NCBI GenBank assembly: GCA_020829485.1
Contig: JAIVFU010000057.1
Coordinates: 1-43,394, forward strand
DNA length: 43,394 nucleotides
Reading direction: 5' to 3'
DNA from: Nostoc sp. CHAB 5834
GTDB taxonomy: Bacteria > Cyanobacteriota > Cyanobacteriia > Cyanobacteriales > Nostocaceae
Notes under the pieces: generated by a model
What the model saw: only the letters and a program-made list of their open reading frames with translations
Database searches by the model: none
Told to the model about the DNA's origin: nothing
Shown here: piece by piece, positions 34,759 to 43,394 of the stretch
Layout of the letters: every line of letters begins with the position of its first letter
Numbering within the stretch: position 1 is the stretch's first letter
Position numbers and translations under genes: made by a program

Positions 34759-35313
34759 TCTGCTACCTCGCTTGCCAAAGATTCCCGATCTGTGATCATG
34801 GTTGACGCAGAAACTGTGTCAATGATTAACTATTGCATTTGCTCCAATAGAAAAATGGGACTGTTACAGAAAATGTAACAGCAATTCATTAGCTCAGAGG
34901 AATTAAACACAACTGATTAAAGTTGCTAATTCCTAATTGATGCAGCGATGCAGACGAATTATGAAAAATCTCGATTCTTAGGAATTTTCCTATTTATCTA
35001 TAAAAGTATTGTAAACTACCTAATTACAAAATAACCAGCGCTCTTGGTTTTTAAAGATAAAAACACGCTTTTCAGTTCACGAAATACCAAACTTTTATAG
35101 GGACAGGCGGCTTTACTACCCGATAAGGGAGTGTTGTTAAAATAAATGAAAAACGCTGTAAGTTGGCACAGATAACAGTTGTGCTAAGTAGGACGGCGTA
35201 AATAATTTGCATGTTTGTAGTGAGGGCTGAAGCCCTCACTACAAACTAATTCCAAAATTTTTTACATTAGTTAATATAGTTTGAATTATTCTCAGCGACT
35301 TACTTACCCTATT
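34759..35313. other. Intergenic region between subtilase and serpin genes
   Basis: 555 bp, AT-rich. The only structure I see is the perfect hairpin at 35213-35246, just after the subtilase stop. The serpin promoter should lie in 34770-34900. Confidence 0.6.
35213..35246. terminator. Perfect 16-bp hairpin downstream of the subtilase gene
   Basis: GTTTGTAGTGAGGGCT pairs perfectly with AGCCCTCACTACAAAC across two bases. It lies about 70 bp past the subtilase stop and may end its transcript. It also looks like a dispersed palindromic repeat rather than a dedicated terminator. Confidence 0.5.
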
Positions 35314-36909
35314 TCAATTGATAGGTACACTCCACCAAGCTAAAGTATATGGTTGAGTCACTTCATTTAACTTTTGACGAAACTGGACGCGGATTTTGTA
35401 ATTGCCAGCAGCAGCAACGGGGCAAAAAATATGTTCTACACTATCGATTTGGCTGATTGAGGAGCAAACAGCACCAGCATCTGAATTTTGAGCATTAGTT
35501 TTTACTAAGTATAGGTCGAGATTATTCAAACCGCGATCGCGGAAATTTTCGCCTATGTCATATCGCTGGTTTTTATTTTTATCTTTGAGTTCTACCAATC
35601 GATCCCAACTCAGAGTCACAGCAACAAAACTCCCCTGCTTTAACGGTTTTGCTAATATATAATCAACCGACGCTCCAGCATTAACTGTGCGATAATCCCA
35701 ACCAATGGCAGGTATCGCAGCTGATGACTGCCATTGCCCAGCACTAAATTGCTGGTAAGCGCGAAATACATTTAAATGACCCGCTCCCATTTGGGCATCC
35801 AAGGGAATTGTGGGATCTTTATAAGCATCAGAGTCTAGCCAGTTTTGATTTTGTTTATCAATTAGCGTCCGGCTCATTCCCAACCGTAAACCATCACCGC
35901 TATCTAGGATTTTGTCTGCTGAATTTAGCAATACAGCTTTCATTACTTGATGACGGCGAGCATCGATGCTCCAGTGGGGTTGTTTTGCCCGTATCTGTCG
36001 GTCAGCAAATTCTTGCAACAGAGCAACACTAGCCGTAACTTGAGGCGCTGCAAAACTGGTACCTGTAACCTTGTTCAATTTGCCATCTGGATTGAGCAAG
36101 GGAATATTATTCCCAGGAGCAACTAAACTGATAGCGGGACGCCCATCAAGATTAAATTCCCTTCCAGCTAACCTTCCACTCACTCCTTGATTAGCGCCCG
36201 CCAGATTAGCCACGTCTACTTTATTAAAAACTTTCCCACGGTGGGATGAAAAAGCCACGTTCATTCCGTTAAAATTATCTGTAGGGATGGGAATACCGCC
36301 CTTACCCTGGTTGCCTGCGATCGCATACAAAACATCATGAACGCGACTAGACCAGTCAACACATAAAGTTAGCAAAGCATTGCCGTCTAAAGTAGCCTCT
36401 GTCCGAGGATCGCGGCTCAAAGGTTCACCAAAGCTAAAGTTAATGGCACGGACATCGCCACCATTTTGTAGGGCTATGTGCTGGGCTGATAAGCACTCTT
36501 CTGGCTGACCCATGTTTTTAGTGGAACCCACCGCAGACGAATACAGTCGCGCTCCCGGAGCAACTCCCGGCAAAGCTTTATCTTGACTCACCATCACACC
36601 AGCGACATTGTAAGCGTGGGGGTCAACACCACTATTAGATTTAGCTGGCCCATTGCGTAAGAACACCGCCGCTAAAGATATAGCGCGATTTTTAGACACC
36701 GCCTTATCCCACCCAAACATTCCGGGCCGGCCAATTTCCACTTGACCAATAGCAATCTTGCGACCGATTAAATTATAAGGAGCTTGGTGTAGCTTCAGAG
36801 CATCAATACCATTAGTTCCTAAAGCAGATTCTAAAGCCGAAGCAATTACCGGCGCACTCAGACAAGAAGCACTTAATCCCCAAATTATCCAGGTTAGTTT
36901 TTTAGTCAT
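35314..36909 (-). CDS. S8-family (subtilisin-like) serine peptidase with variant triad
   Basis: 531 aa, with an N-terminal hydrophobic signal (LTWIIWGLSASCLSAPVIAS) implying export. The catalytic Ser is S285 in VTGTSFAAPQVTAS. The likely His is H98 in VDPHAYNVAGVM. The position of the usual Asp (VIDTG) reads QVEIG, giving E58. Asn of the oxyanion hole is in YAIAGNQGKGG. The C-terminal region (about 410-531) is a beta-rich domain (VAVTLSWDRLVELKDKN, DLYLVKTN, YKIRVQFRQKL) like those that follow S8 domains in secreted enzymes. The Glu substitution may be a genuine subfamily trait rather than damage. Substrate unknown. The serpin gene follows on the same strand. Confidence 0.88.
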   Translation of the reverse strand: MTKKLTWIIWGLSASCLSAPVIASALESALGTNGIDALKLHQAPYNLIGRKIAIGQVEIGRPGMFGWDKAVSKNRAISLAAVFLRNGPAKSNSGVDPHAYNVAGVMVSQDKALPGVAPGARLYSSAVGSTKNMGQPEECLSAQHIALQNGGDVRAINFSFGEPLSRDPRTEATLDGNALLTLCVDWSSRVHDVLYAIAGNQGKGGIPIPTDNFNGMNVAFSSHRGKVFNKVDVANLAGANQGVSGRLAGREFNLDGRPAISLVAPGNNIPLLNPDGKLNKVTGTSFAAPQVTASVALLQEFADRQIRAKQPHWSIDARRHQVMKAVLLNSADKILDSGDGLRLGMSRTLIDKQNQNWLDSDAYKDPTIPLDAQMGAGHLNVFRAYQQFSAGQWQSSAAIPAIGWDYRTVNAGASVDYILAKPLKQGSFVAVTLSWDRLVELKDKNKNQRYDIGENFRDRGLNNLDLYLVKTNAQNSDAGAVCSSISQIDSVEHIFCPVAAAGNYKIRVQFRQKLNEVTQPYTLAWWSVPIN

Positions 36910-37022
36910 TTGTTATTAGTCATTAGTCATTGGTCATTAGTCATTAGTCAAGAGTTAGGAGTTATTATTCTCCCTCATCTCCCCATCTTCCCCACTCCCC
37001 ACTCCCCATTCCCCACTCCCAA
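36910..37022. repeat. TCATTAG and CCCCACT heptamer repeats upstream of rpe
   Basis: Several TCATTAG/TCATTGG units (36920-36952) followed by CCCCACT/CCCCATT units (36990-37020). The same two repeat types join near 850 and 28620. Confidence 0.85.
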
Positions 37023-37105
37023 AAAATCCGGGATCAAAATTATGAGTCTTGCTCAATGTTTTGTTACAATGCTTACAGACGAGGACGCTTAAAAACCCAA
37101 TAGCC

Positions 37106-37813
37106 ATGACCCAAAACCTATCTCAAAAGCCCATTGTCATTTCTCCATCTATCCTATCAGCCGATTTTAGTCGTCTGGGTGACGAAATTCGCGCCGTAGA
37201 CGCGGCTGGAGCGGATTGGATTCATGTTGATGTCATGGACGGTCGTTTTGTACCTAATATTACAATAGGCCCTCTGATTGTGGAGGCGATTCGTCCGGTT
37301 ACGACCAAGCCACTGGATGTCCACTTGATGATTGTGGAGCCAGAAAAATATGTAGAGGGATTTGCTAAGGCGGGTGCCGATATTATTTCTGTACACTGCG
37401 AGCATAATGCTTCCCCACACCTGCACCGCACCTTGGGGCAAATTAAAGAGCTAGGTAAGAAAGCTGGAGTTGTACTTAATCCTGGTAGCCCTCTAGAGCT
37501 AATTGAATACGTTCTAGATTTGTGCGATTTAGTACTGATTATGAGCGTCAACCCTGGTTTTGGTGGTCAAAGCTTTATCCCTGGTGTATTACCCAAAATC
37601 CGCAAGCTGCGTCAAATGTGTGATGAACGCGGTCTTGACCCTTGGATTGAAGTGGATGGAGGACTCAAGGCAAATAATACCTGGCAAGTTTTGGAAGCGG
37701 GAGCTAATGCAATTGTCGCCGGTTCGGCTGTATTTAACGCTAAGGATTATGCTGAGGCTATTACATCAATTCGCAACAGCAAGCATCCTACCCCAGAATT
37801 AGCTAAGGTTTAA
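37106..37813 (+). CDS. rpe: Ribulose-phosphate 3-epimerase
   Basis: Interconverts ribulose 5-phosphate and xylulose 5-phosphate in the Calvin cycle and pentose phosphate pathway. A 235-aa TIM barrel: [34 protein letters not shown] with metal-binding His/Asp, [35 protein letters not shown] and [11 protein letters not shown] with the second Asp, then [10 protein letters not shown] for phosphate binding. The frame is open from 37049, but ATG 37106 ([15 protein letters not shown]) is chosen because it begins just before the conserved barrel start. A strong terminator follows. Confidence 0.97.
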   Translation: MTQNLSQKPIVISPSILSADFSRLGDEIRAVDAAGADWIHVDVMDGRFVPNITIGPLIVEAIRPVTTKPLDVHLMIVEPEKYVEGFAKAGADIISVHCEHNASPHLHRTLGQIKELGKKAGVVLNPGSPLELIEYVLDLCDLVLIMSVNPGFGGQSFIPGVLPKIRKLRQMCDERGLDPWIEVDGGLKANNTWQVLEAGANAIVAGSAVFNAKDYAEAITSIRNSKHPTPELAKV

Positions 37814-37843
37814 TTCATTTTTGGATTAACCATTCTCTACAAA

Positions 37844-37879
37844 AAATAGGGTGGGCAAATTGCTCACCCTATTTTTATT
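37844..37879 (+). terminator. Intrinsic terminator of rpe
   Basis: AAATAGGGTGGGCA (37844-37857) pairs with TGCTCACCCTATTT (37861-37874) with one mismatch around a 3-base loop, followed by a T-rich tail. It lies 31 bases after the rpe stop. Confidence 0.85.
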
Positions 37880-37945
37880 TAGACATGAAAAACTGGAAGC
37901 TATTCAAGTTTTTAACTTCCAGTAGTTGTTATATAAATTGAAAAT

Positions 37946-38038
37946 TTAGAAACCAAAGATAATCCAGGTTGGGAGGACTAGGATTACAATAGTCGAAAGA
38001 GAAGCGTATAGACCTACTAGTTTTACCAGCCACGCCAA
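37946..38038 (-). CDS. Possible 30-aa single-helix membrane peptide (uncertain)
   Basis: A minus-strand frame ends at TAA 37946-37948 and reads LVKLVGLYASLSTIVILVLP then TWIIFGF. This is a strongly hydrophobic helix of the kind seen in small photosynthetic membrane subunits. There is no ATG or GTG. TTG at 38036-38038 or a decayed start (ACG, 12 bases further upstream) would be needed. The frame extends upstream with basic residues to a stop. I cannot match it to a named subunit. It may be a remnant. Confidence 0.25.
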   Translation of the reverse strand: MAWLVKLVGLYASLSTIVILVLPTWIIFGF

Positions 38039-38598
38039 CGATTTTACCGTAACTTTTCTGTTTCCGTTCCTGTTATTGGTGTTAAGCGTTTGCTTTATTT
38101 AACTAAAGCAACACCAACCACAGGATAGAAAGTTTTATTAGCATTACTCCCATCGTCTGCAGCCGATGAAAGCTGTGTAAAATTTGGATTGGGGGAATCC
38201 ACCTCCCCAAATTATCTTTGCTGAGACTTTCTCAGAAAAAGAACCACCAGTAGCAACGGTTGTATCGTTGGTCTTGGTATAGGAGTTATTTACTCCATGA
38301 AATGCTGACTACTTTTGTAATAAGTTTTATTGATTTCATAGTCAGAACTAATCATTGATTTTATTTTTTAAAATTAACTTGTTGCTGCCAATCACCTCTA
38401 TTTTGGTTTAAGTTGTAGTTGTTATTAGTTTATCAATATCGTCAGTATATATTTGCCACTTTGGCAGATTTTTGCAAAAACATATTAAATTAAGCACTGC
38501 TATAGAAAACCTACCATGCTAAAAATTTTAAATTAGCATAGTAGGCTCTCAGACGCTCAATCAACTCTAGGGCAGAATCTCTGGATTCCAAATTGTTT

Positions 38599-38937
38599 TT
38601 AATTGACTCCACAGCGTTTCAAGGAAATATCTTGGCTGCCTTCTGGTTTTTGCTTTCCAACCACTTCAAGATAAGCAGGTCTAGAATCTTTCAGCATTTT
38701 TAGATTTTCACTTTGCTGTTGTTTTGTTCTGTTGGTTTGAGAGTTTTCTTTGAGCAATCGATTGTAAGTACGATAGGGAATGTAATGGAGAGGATTATAA
38801 CCAGCAAAACGTAGCATTAAAACACATGCCCAGGAGTACTTTCCAGCAATAATTGCTTCAACTACTTTGTCAAATTGTTGAGCCTTCACTGTTGTATCTA
38901 AGTTACTACTAATACCAGCAATGTCTTGATTAATCAT
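38599..38937 (-). CDS. HetP-family heterocyst-commitment protein
   Basis: 112 aa. Residues about 20-66 carry the diagnostic HetP core: [20 protein letters not shown] followed by [22 protein letters not shown]. HetP and its paralogues control the commitment step of heterocyst differentiation under HetR. Paralogues can promote or delay it. The tail after residue 67 is polar and divergent, so I cannot say which paralogue this is. No signal or membrane helix. A palindrome like the HetR-binding site lies 586 bp upstream, which supports HetR control and a long leader. Confidence 0.92.
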   Translation of the reverse strand: MINQDIAGISSNLDTTVKAQQFDKVVEAIIAGKYSWACVLMLRFAGYNPLHYIPYRTYNRLLKENSQTNRTKQQQSENLKMLKDSRPAYLEVVGKQKPEGSQDISLKRCGVN

Positions 38938-39522
38938 AGTGTTTAGTTATCTTGGATGAAGTAAACTAGTTCAGTTTCTGCGATTGTTGCTGTTTCAATT
39001 GAGGTTTACAAACTACATTTGGTTTGATGATTCTTTTCATGAACTAGCCTTTGATTAAAAGTAATCAATTTTGTTGGCTGCTCAATCCTAATTATCCACA
39101 TTCCCTCTGATGTTCTGAGGAAACTTTGTTTATAGCTTGTTAGTAAGTGAAAGATAAAAATTTATCTTTTGTCTTCTCATCTGACTGGTAAGACAAAAGT
39201 CTCGGCGTAGATATTGGTAGATGCAGTTTTGTCCTCTGAAACTTTCTCAACTCCTAATTCAATAAACTTTCTCTGTTAAAGCGCCTGTATTTCTTACTAC
39301 TGTTTAATTAAGCATTTTCCGGCAACTTTCCATATTTTTTTGAGTAGTGGCAAAAATTTATTTATCTTTGAGCTTTAATAACGCCATTCGTATTTATACT
39401 ATTTTTTGTCGTTAATGTCATCTACTAAGTTAGTAGATTTTTAAGTTAAATTTACTGAATGTATTTAGATACGTACTTGCATCTTGTGCAACTTTTAATT
39501 TTGTCCTCCTTTACTAATTTAT

Positions 39523-39539
39523 GAGGGGTCTGACCCCCC
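39523..39539. promoter_or_regulatory. HetR-box-like palindrome
   Basis: GAGGGGTCTGACCCCCC differs at two positions from GAGGGGTCTAACCCCTC, the HetR-binding inverted repeat as I recall it from hetP-type promoters. The core GGGGTC-T-GACCCC is a perfect palindrome. It lies 586 bp upstream of the HetP-family start codon, a distance similar in kind to the far-upstream HetR site of Anabaena hetP. Confidence 0.75.
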
Positions 39540-40078
39540 ATCCAATCTCAATTTAAACCTTTTATTATTGTCGAGTCCCTAGAAAATACTACCATTAACT
39601 ATGATGTAAAACAACTTCTAAAAATAGTAAAATTAAAAGAATAAAAAAGGTTCGCGACCATAGCGTTGAACATATTTTGTTAATACGTTCGATTAGATAA
39701 TGATATTTCTTGATGTACAATAACTATAGCTTCTGCGTATCTAAATAAAATCACTATGAACCGAGCGTGAATTATTTTATGATTATCAGCTAGTAATCGT
39801 AGATAGCTTAGTTGTGAAAAAATACTGGTTAGCAATAATAGAGATAGCTAGTTTTAATTATCATCAATCTAAGAAAGTAAAATACTTGTAGCAAGATGGT
39901 TTTACTAAAAATTATGTAGCGACTTAAGCCGTGAAAATATTAGAAGATTTAGTAATAGAGATAAAGTTAACTAACACATAATATTGTTAAGTTTATTCAG
40001 CAGTAACTTCTATCTGTCTTAATCTTTAAAAGTTTTATAAAGTTGAGATTACGGATGCTGTGGCAGTTAGGCTAAATG

Positions 40079-40189
40079 CTAGTAAAAACTACCAATTCTT
40101 ATGAGTTCGAGATCAGTGCCTTGTTCAACAAGAATATCTCGGTCTAGAACAAAGATATAGTCGGCATAGAGTAGTCTTGAATTCTCAAT
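40079..40189 (-). pseudogene. Remnant of an ABC-exporter ATPase C-terminus
   Basis: A minus-strand frame of 36 codons ending at TAG 40079-40081 reads YADYIFVLDRDILVEQGTDL then ELIRIGSFY. This matches the end of ABC exporter ATPases (consensus YADRIFVLDxGxIVEQGTHEELL). Upstream the similarity is lost and stop codons appear, so only the final segment of a decayed gene remains. Confidence 0.65.
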
Positions 40190-40409
40190 CCTTCAACTCT
40201 TACCATTACTGAAATTTTCCTTCGCTTCCGGAAACACTCGGAAAATCAAATCACAAATCTAAACTCTGCTTTCTTAGATAAAGACCAATAGGCTTGGGTT
40301 AAGGTTAAAGTCAATTTTTTTAACTAACCGCAGAGGCGCAGAGGACACAGAGAAAATGCTTAACCCAAGCGTATTGCGGTGAAAGCTTGTTTTAGATTGG
40401 CTTTCACCT

Positions 40410-40505
40410 TATGGCGCTTCTCGAATGGAAGCAATGCACAATAGGGCACAGCAATGCTGTGCCCCTACAAATGATCTGTATTCTATGCAATTGAGAACCG
40501 CTATA
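40410..40505. repeat. MITE-like element with TATxGCG(C/G)TTCTC ends, copy 2 (96 bp)
   Basis: The left end TATGGCGCTTCTCGAATGGA and right end ATGCAATTGAGAACCGCTATA match the ends of 15073-15226. The interior is different: a GGGCACAGCAATGCTGTGCCC palindrome (21 bases including the centre, 40445-40465). Confidence 0.75.
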
Positions 40506-40575
40506 AGTTGACACGCATGATAGCTGTGCGCCTCTGCGTGTGTTATATCAAAACGAGAGCCGCTTTGATGGTAAA

Positions 40576-42981
40576 TTAATTAATAACTAAGTAAATTCCC
40601 CATATTGCCATTGCCCGTAAGTAAGTGCTAGCGCGGAAAGTACCAGTTGCGGTAATAGCTTCAGGGGTGCGGAATTGCAGACCATTGTCATAAATTTGCT
40701 GCACCACAGCTTGCGTCAACTTAAACGCTTCATCTTTCATTCCCATTTGCACGAGAAAAGCCGCTAGTCCAAAGTTTATCCCTGTCCAGACTTCTAGGGG
40801 ATGAGTAGCTTTGGGGTTTTCTGGTGAACCGTCAGGACGAACACCATTAGCAGCACCAAACTCAGCATTGCAGAATTTCAAAAAGCACGCTTCATAAACA
40901 GTTTTTAGGGCAGAGAGAGCGCGATCGCTCGGTACAATATCAGGTAAGTCCAGCAGACGAGCATAAAACTGTCCGCACAATTGATCTGCCATTACCACAT
41001 CAGAACCACTTTCACTATCAAGTTTGTAATATTGCCCATTCCAAAGTTTTTCGTCATAAATGGGACGAGATTGTTCCAACCAAGCTTCATAAATGGACTT
41101 TTGTGCCGCCAATGCTGTGTCACCTGTCTGGTAAGTTAATAAAATATCGCTAATTGCGATCGCAGCCTCTAGCGCCGCTAACCATAACCCACCACAATAG
41201 GCGCTGACACCCTGTAACCGCCAATCATCAAAGGTTTGGTCAGGCGCACCAGAATTTTCGGGAATCCCATCGCCATCAAGGTCAAAAGTTTTCAGGTAGT
41301 CGAGGGTTTGAACGATCGCATTCCAGCAATCTGCTAAGAATTCTACATCGTCAGCACCTGTGAGCAAAAAATCACGGTATACTTGCAAGACAAAATCACT
41401 ACCCAAATCTTTCCACAAGTTGCAGTCTTGATAGCTGGTGTAGTTGGTTTTCTCCCAAACGTGTTCATTTGGTGCGCCTAAATCGTGGGGTGTTGCACCT
41501 GCAACTTTGCGAACTGCGATCGGGCTTTCTGCCTTAATTGTCATATAATAACCAATTATCCGGGCAGTATCATCACCTTGAGGAATTGCCCGTGCAAATG
41601 CCCGTATTACCGACTTTTCTAGTTCTGGAAACAGCATCAGTAGGGCAAAAGAGCCGTATAATCGTACATCGAGACTTTCATACCAACGGTAATCTAAGCA
41701 CTCCAGCACCGCAAACTGACCGATGGGGTCAAGTTCTGATGCTGCACTCCAGAGAGTACCGCCGCTAGTGAGGTCATAAAGCTCATTAAATAGAGCCATT
41801 TTAAACCAGTTGGGTAAATCTTCCCGGTCGAGAATCGGTTTTTGCCAACTTTGAATTTGCGATCGCCAGCTTTGGTATTCTTGTAACGCAGTCGATGCGA
41901 TCGCCCAAGCATTGTTACCACTTCGATCAAAAAAGTCCGTATATCTGCGATAATAGTTGACTCCTGCGGCAAATTCTGTAATGGGTAAATCCCAAGCGAG
42001 GACAAAGGGGATTTCGAGAGTTTCGCCTGGTTGGAGAGTGAAACGGAGTGCCATCGCAGCCCCTAATTGTTCACCTTCTCCTACTGAATTTGCATCTATA
42101 TAATTGGGCAAAGAACCATCTTTTGCAAAGCTTTGCCACACCTCATCACCCGTACCATTAGGATTCCATCGGCTGTGGTGGAATACTTCCACTTGGGGAT
42201 GCTTAACTGTAGCAATACACCAAGTTCCGTCACCTTCTTGCAAAGGTTCATTACCACCAACCCGACCTAAAAGACAGCCAAACTGTTGTGGATTTTCAAC
42301 TATTTGGTTATAGTTTCCTTGACTTTCGCCCCAGCGCGGTTGGTATTCGTAAACCGGACTACCATCATCGCGCACCCGCACTTGAGGGGATTTTAGAGCA
42401 TTTGTAAACCAGCCCACCATATTTTGCCAAGTCAGCATAATACTGAGAGTAATCGGTGCATCTGTGGGGTTGTGGGCATTCCAGAGGAATATTGCCACAG
42501 GGTAGCTAGTTTCTTGATAATTACCTGCCCAAATTGGGGAAAACTGCTCACAAGTCAACTGTGCTTGAAATATATTTTCATACACAAACCAGCTACGTGG
42601 GTATAGCGCGTGATAATTGCCCGTCCCTTGTGTAGCGGGATTTGTCGGATACCATTGCCACGCTTTGAGAGTGCCATCATCGGGTGCTTGGGTAGATAAA
42701 GCGTAGGCTTGGGAAGATGTGCTATTGGATTCAAACACACTGAATTGACAAGCGGGAACGTTTTTGAAGGTATGTTCACCGCCATCAATGTGCCACAGGT
42801 TAAAATCTCCCCGTGAAGAACGACCGATGCAACCTGCACCAAAACCACCTAAAGGCATACCATGCCAAGGGCCATCATCGATATTACTTGCGTAGCGGAC
42901 GGTATAAGGTTTGTCCCAGCCTAAGCCGATAGGACGGCTCCAAGTGCAAGAGGGAATTTTCACAGAGAGTTGATTTGTCAT
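40576..42981 (-). CDS. GH116-family glycosidase (non-lysosomal glucosylceramidase/beta-glucosidase type)
   Basis: 801 aa retaining glycosidase of family GH116, related to GBA2. An N-terminal beta domain (SRPIGLGWDKPYTVRYAS, GMPLGGFGAGCIGRSSRGDF, WHIDGGEHTF) is followed by an alpha/alpha toroid. The nucleophile region is LECLDYRWYESLDVRLYGS. The acid/base region is DLDGDGIPENSGAPDQTFDDW, whose NSGAPDQT part is highly conserved. It continues with GGLWLAALEAAI, QLCGQFYARLLDLPDIVP and EVWTGINFGLAAFLVQMGM. No signal peptide, so it is probably cytosolic. The natural substrate (glucoside of a lipid or small molecule) is unknown. Its start lies about 200 bp from a divergent unrecognised gene. Confidence 0.9.
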   Translation of the reverse strand: MTNQLSVKIPSCTWSRPIGLGWDKPYTVRYASNIDDGPWHGMPLGGFGAGCIGRSSRGDFNLWHIDGGEHTFKNVPACQFSVFESNSTSSQAYALSTQAPDDGTLKAWQWYPTNPATQGTGNYHALYPRSWFVYENIFQAQLTCEQFSPIWAGNYQETSYPVAIFLWNAHNPTDAPITLSIMLTWQNMVGWFTNALKSPQVRVRDDGSPVYEYQPRWGESQGNYNQIVENPQQFGCLLGRVGGNEPLQEGDGTWCIATVKHPQVEVFHHSRWNPNGTGDEVWQSFAKDGSLPNYIDANSVGEGEQLGAAMALRFTLQPGETLEIPFVLAWDLPITEFAAGVNYYRRYTDFFDRSGNNAWAIASTALQEYQSWRSQIQSWQKPILDREDLPNWFKMALFNELYDLTSGGTLWSAASELDPIGQFAVLECLDYRWYESLDVRLYGSFALLMLFPELEKSVIRAFARAIPQGDDTARIIGYYMTIKAESPIAVRKVAGATPHDLGAPNEHVWEKTNYTSYQDCNLWKDLGSDFVLQVYRDFLLTGADDVEFLADCWNAIVQTLDYLKTFDLDGDGIPENSGAPDQTFDDWRLQGVSAYCGGLWLAALEAAIAISDILLTYQTGDTALAAQKSIYEAWLEQSRPIYDEKLWNGQYYKLDSESGSDVVMADQLCGQFYARLLDLPDIVPSDRALSALKTVYEACFLKFCNAEFGAANGVRPDGSPENPKATHPLEVWTGINFGLAAFLVQMGMKDEAFKLTQAVVQQIYDNGLQFRTPEAITATGTFRASTYLRAMAIWGIYLVIN

Positions 42982-43058
42982 CGCCTAATGTTACAGCGTG
43001 CGGTTACGTCAATGAAGACTAGCGCGATGTGCGATTTTTCTCAAGGGGCACAACGATA

Positions 43059-43080
43059 TAGGGGCATTGCCGTGCCCCTA
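43059..43080. repeat. GGGGCA-type palindromic repeat
   Basis: TAGGGGCA pairs with TGCCCCTA across six bases. It is similar to the hairpin carried inside the MITE copy at 40410-40505. Confidence 0.6.
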
Positions 43081-43188
43081 CGTCGTGTTGTTGAAGCTTT
43101 GAACTGGGAATCTTTATTGGTGTAATTGAAATTCAAATTGTATATGTGGGCACTCTAAAGTTAATCAACATACTGGAGACTAATTTCT

Positions 43189-43394
43189 ATGTCCACAACC
43201 CCAATTAGTGCAACACTAGAGCAATCAGAGAGAGATGCTGTGTTGCAAGCGATCGCCACCATTAAAGACAGGACCAGCCCTTTCAAGGTGTCTGTTTTTA
43301 GGTATTATTTTTGGGATAGAATTTTAGCTGTAGAAACATGGGGTCGTTTGGAAGGACGAGTACGTTTTAGTACCCTTCTTGTCTTTTTTGGTGC
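43189..43394 (+). CDS. N-terminal part of an unrecognised protein (truncated by window edge)
   Basis: ATG 43189 opens 68 codons to the window edge, preceded by TGGAG about 10 bases upstream. The sequence begins STTPISATLEQSERDAVLQA, has a basic segment with several aromatic residues (KVSVFRYYFWDRIL), then RVRFSTLLVFFGA, which looks like the start of a membrane helix. A HIP1 octamer lies in the frame. I do not recognise the family. Confidence 0.6.
   Translation, partial: MSTTPISATLEQSERDAVLQAIATIKDRTSPFKVSVFRYYFWDRILAVETWGRLEGRVRFSTLLVFFG

Larger units (their letters stand above)
37814..38598. other. Intergenic region between convergent rpe and hetP-family genes
   Basis: 785 bp. It holds the rpe terminator (37844-37879), a possible short hydrophobic peptide frame (37946-38038, minus strand) and otherwise AT-rich sequence. 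GGGGAATCCACCTCCCC near 38190-38210 is a weak inverted repeat. Confidence 0.55.
38938..40575. other. 1.6-kb gene-poor region upstream of the hetP-family gene
   Basis: Very AT-rich. From left to right it holds the probable long leader/promoter of the HetP-family gene, the HetR-box-like palindrome (39523-39539), an ABC-transporter remnant (40079-40189) and a CGCAGAGGCGCAGAGGACAC-type repeat (40327-40353). The second MITE copy (40410-40505) follows. No intact gene is seen. Confidence 0.6.

Noticed and set aside
40227..40232. TCCGGA, possible DIF-type -35 element for heterocyst-specific transcription
   Set aside because: No TAN3T -10 element at a suitable distance on either strand, and it lies beside a pseudogene remnant.
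40576..42981. Loss of the GH116 nucleophile (LECLDY versus LEGQEY in GBA2)
   Set aside because: I cannot place the catalytic Glu with certainty without an alignment, and other Glu residues in the segment could serve, so I do not claim inactivation.

Overview
The window reads as chromosome of a filamentous, heterocyst-forming cyanobacterium of the Nostoc type. The evidence is the very frequent GCGATCGC (HIP1) octamers, many short tandem GGGGAGT/TCATTAG-type heptamer repeats, ndhM and ndbB genes, ferredoxin-type nitrate assimilation enzymes, and a HetP-family gene with a HetR-box-like palindrome upstream. The arrangement nirA-nrtP-narB, with an MFS permease instead of nrtABCD, resembles what is known for Nostoc punctiforme. 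This is family-level recognition; no database was searched.

Layout. 1-6.5 kb holds housekeeping and redox genes: a HAD hydrolase, the type II NAD(P)H dehydrogenase NdbB, a GT2 glycosyltransferase, a NarL-type response regulator, a small unknown protein and ndhM. 7-13.8 kb is a signalling block: a membrane PP2C phosphatase with a zinc ribbon, a CHAT protease-like protein with a C-terminal FHA domain, an unknown acidic 215-aa protein and, convergently, an FHA-PrsW intramembrane protease. Phosphatase, phosphothreonine readers and two proteases sit together, which makes this the best candidate here for an undescribed signalling or proteolysis system.

14.4-29.8 kb is a nearly complete nitrate-assimilation island. 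narM, a PsiE-like gene, narB, nrtP and nirA all read leftwards. A short Rieske lipoprotein gene and a HEAT-repeat nirB candidate read rightwards, followed by ntcB and cnaT. Between nirB and ntcB lies an AT-rich patch with a DUF262 (GmrSD-like) protein and a BrnT/BrnA-type toxin-antitoxin pair. The nirA promoter can be read directly: a TGCA-N5-TGCA NtcB motif, a GTA-N8-TAC NtcA box, and a TAN3T -10 element after exactly 22 bases. Its roughly 680-nt leader has been invaded by repeats, including a 158-bp MITE. ntcB has its own textbook NtcA promoter plus a second NtcA box just before its start codon.

29.8-43.4 kb holds a LytR-CpsA-Psr protein, a small membrane protein, an AI-2E-family permease, a serpin next to a subtilase, rpe, a HetP-family gene, a 1.6-kb gene-poor stretch with an ABC-transporter remnant, a GH116 beta-glucosidase-type enzyme and the start of an unrecognised gene.

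Repeat invasion is the other theme. Low-complexity or palindromic repeats lie in frame inside nirA, narB and nirB. A 21-bp tandem array follows nirA in the same reading frame. Several MITE-like elements and a tnpB stub are scattered between genes.
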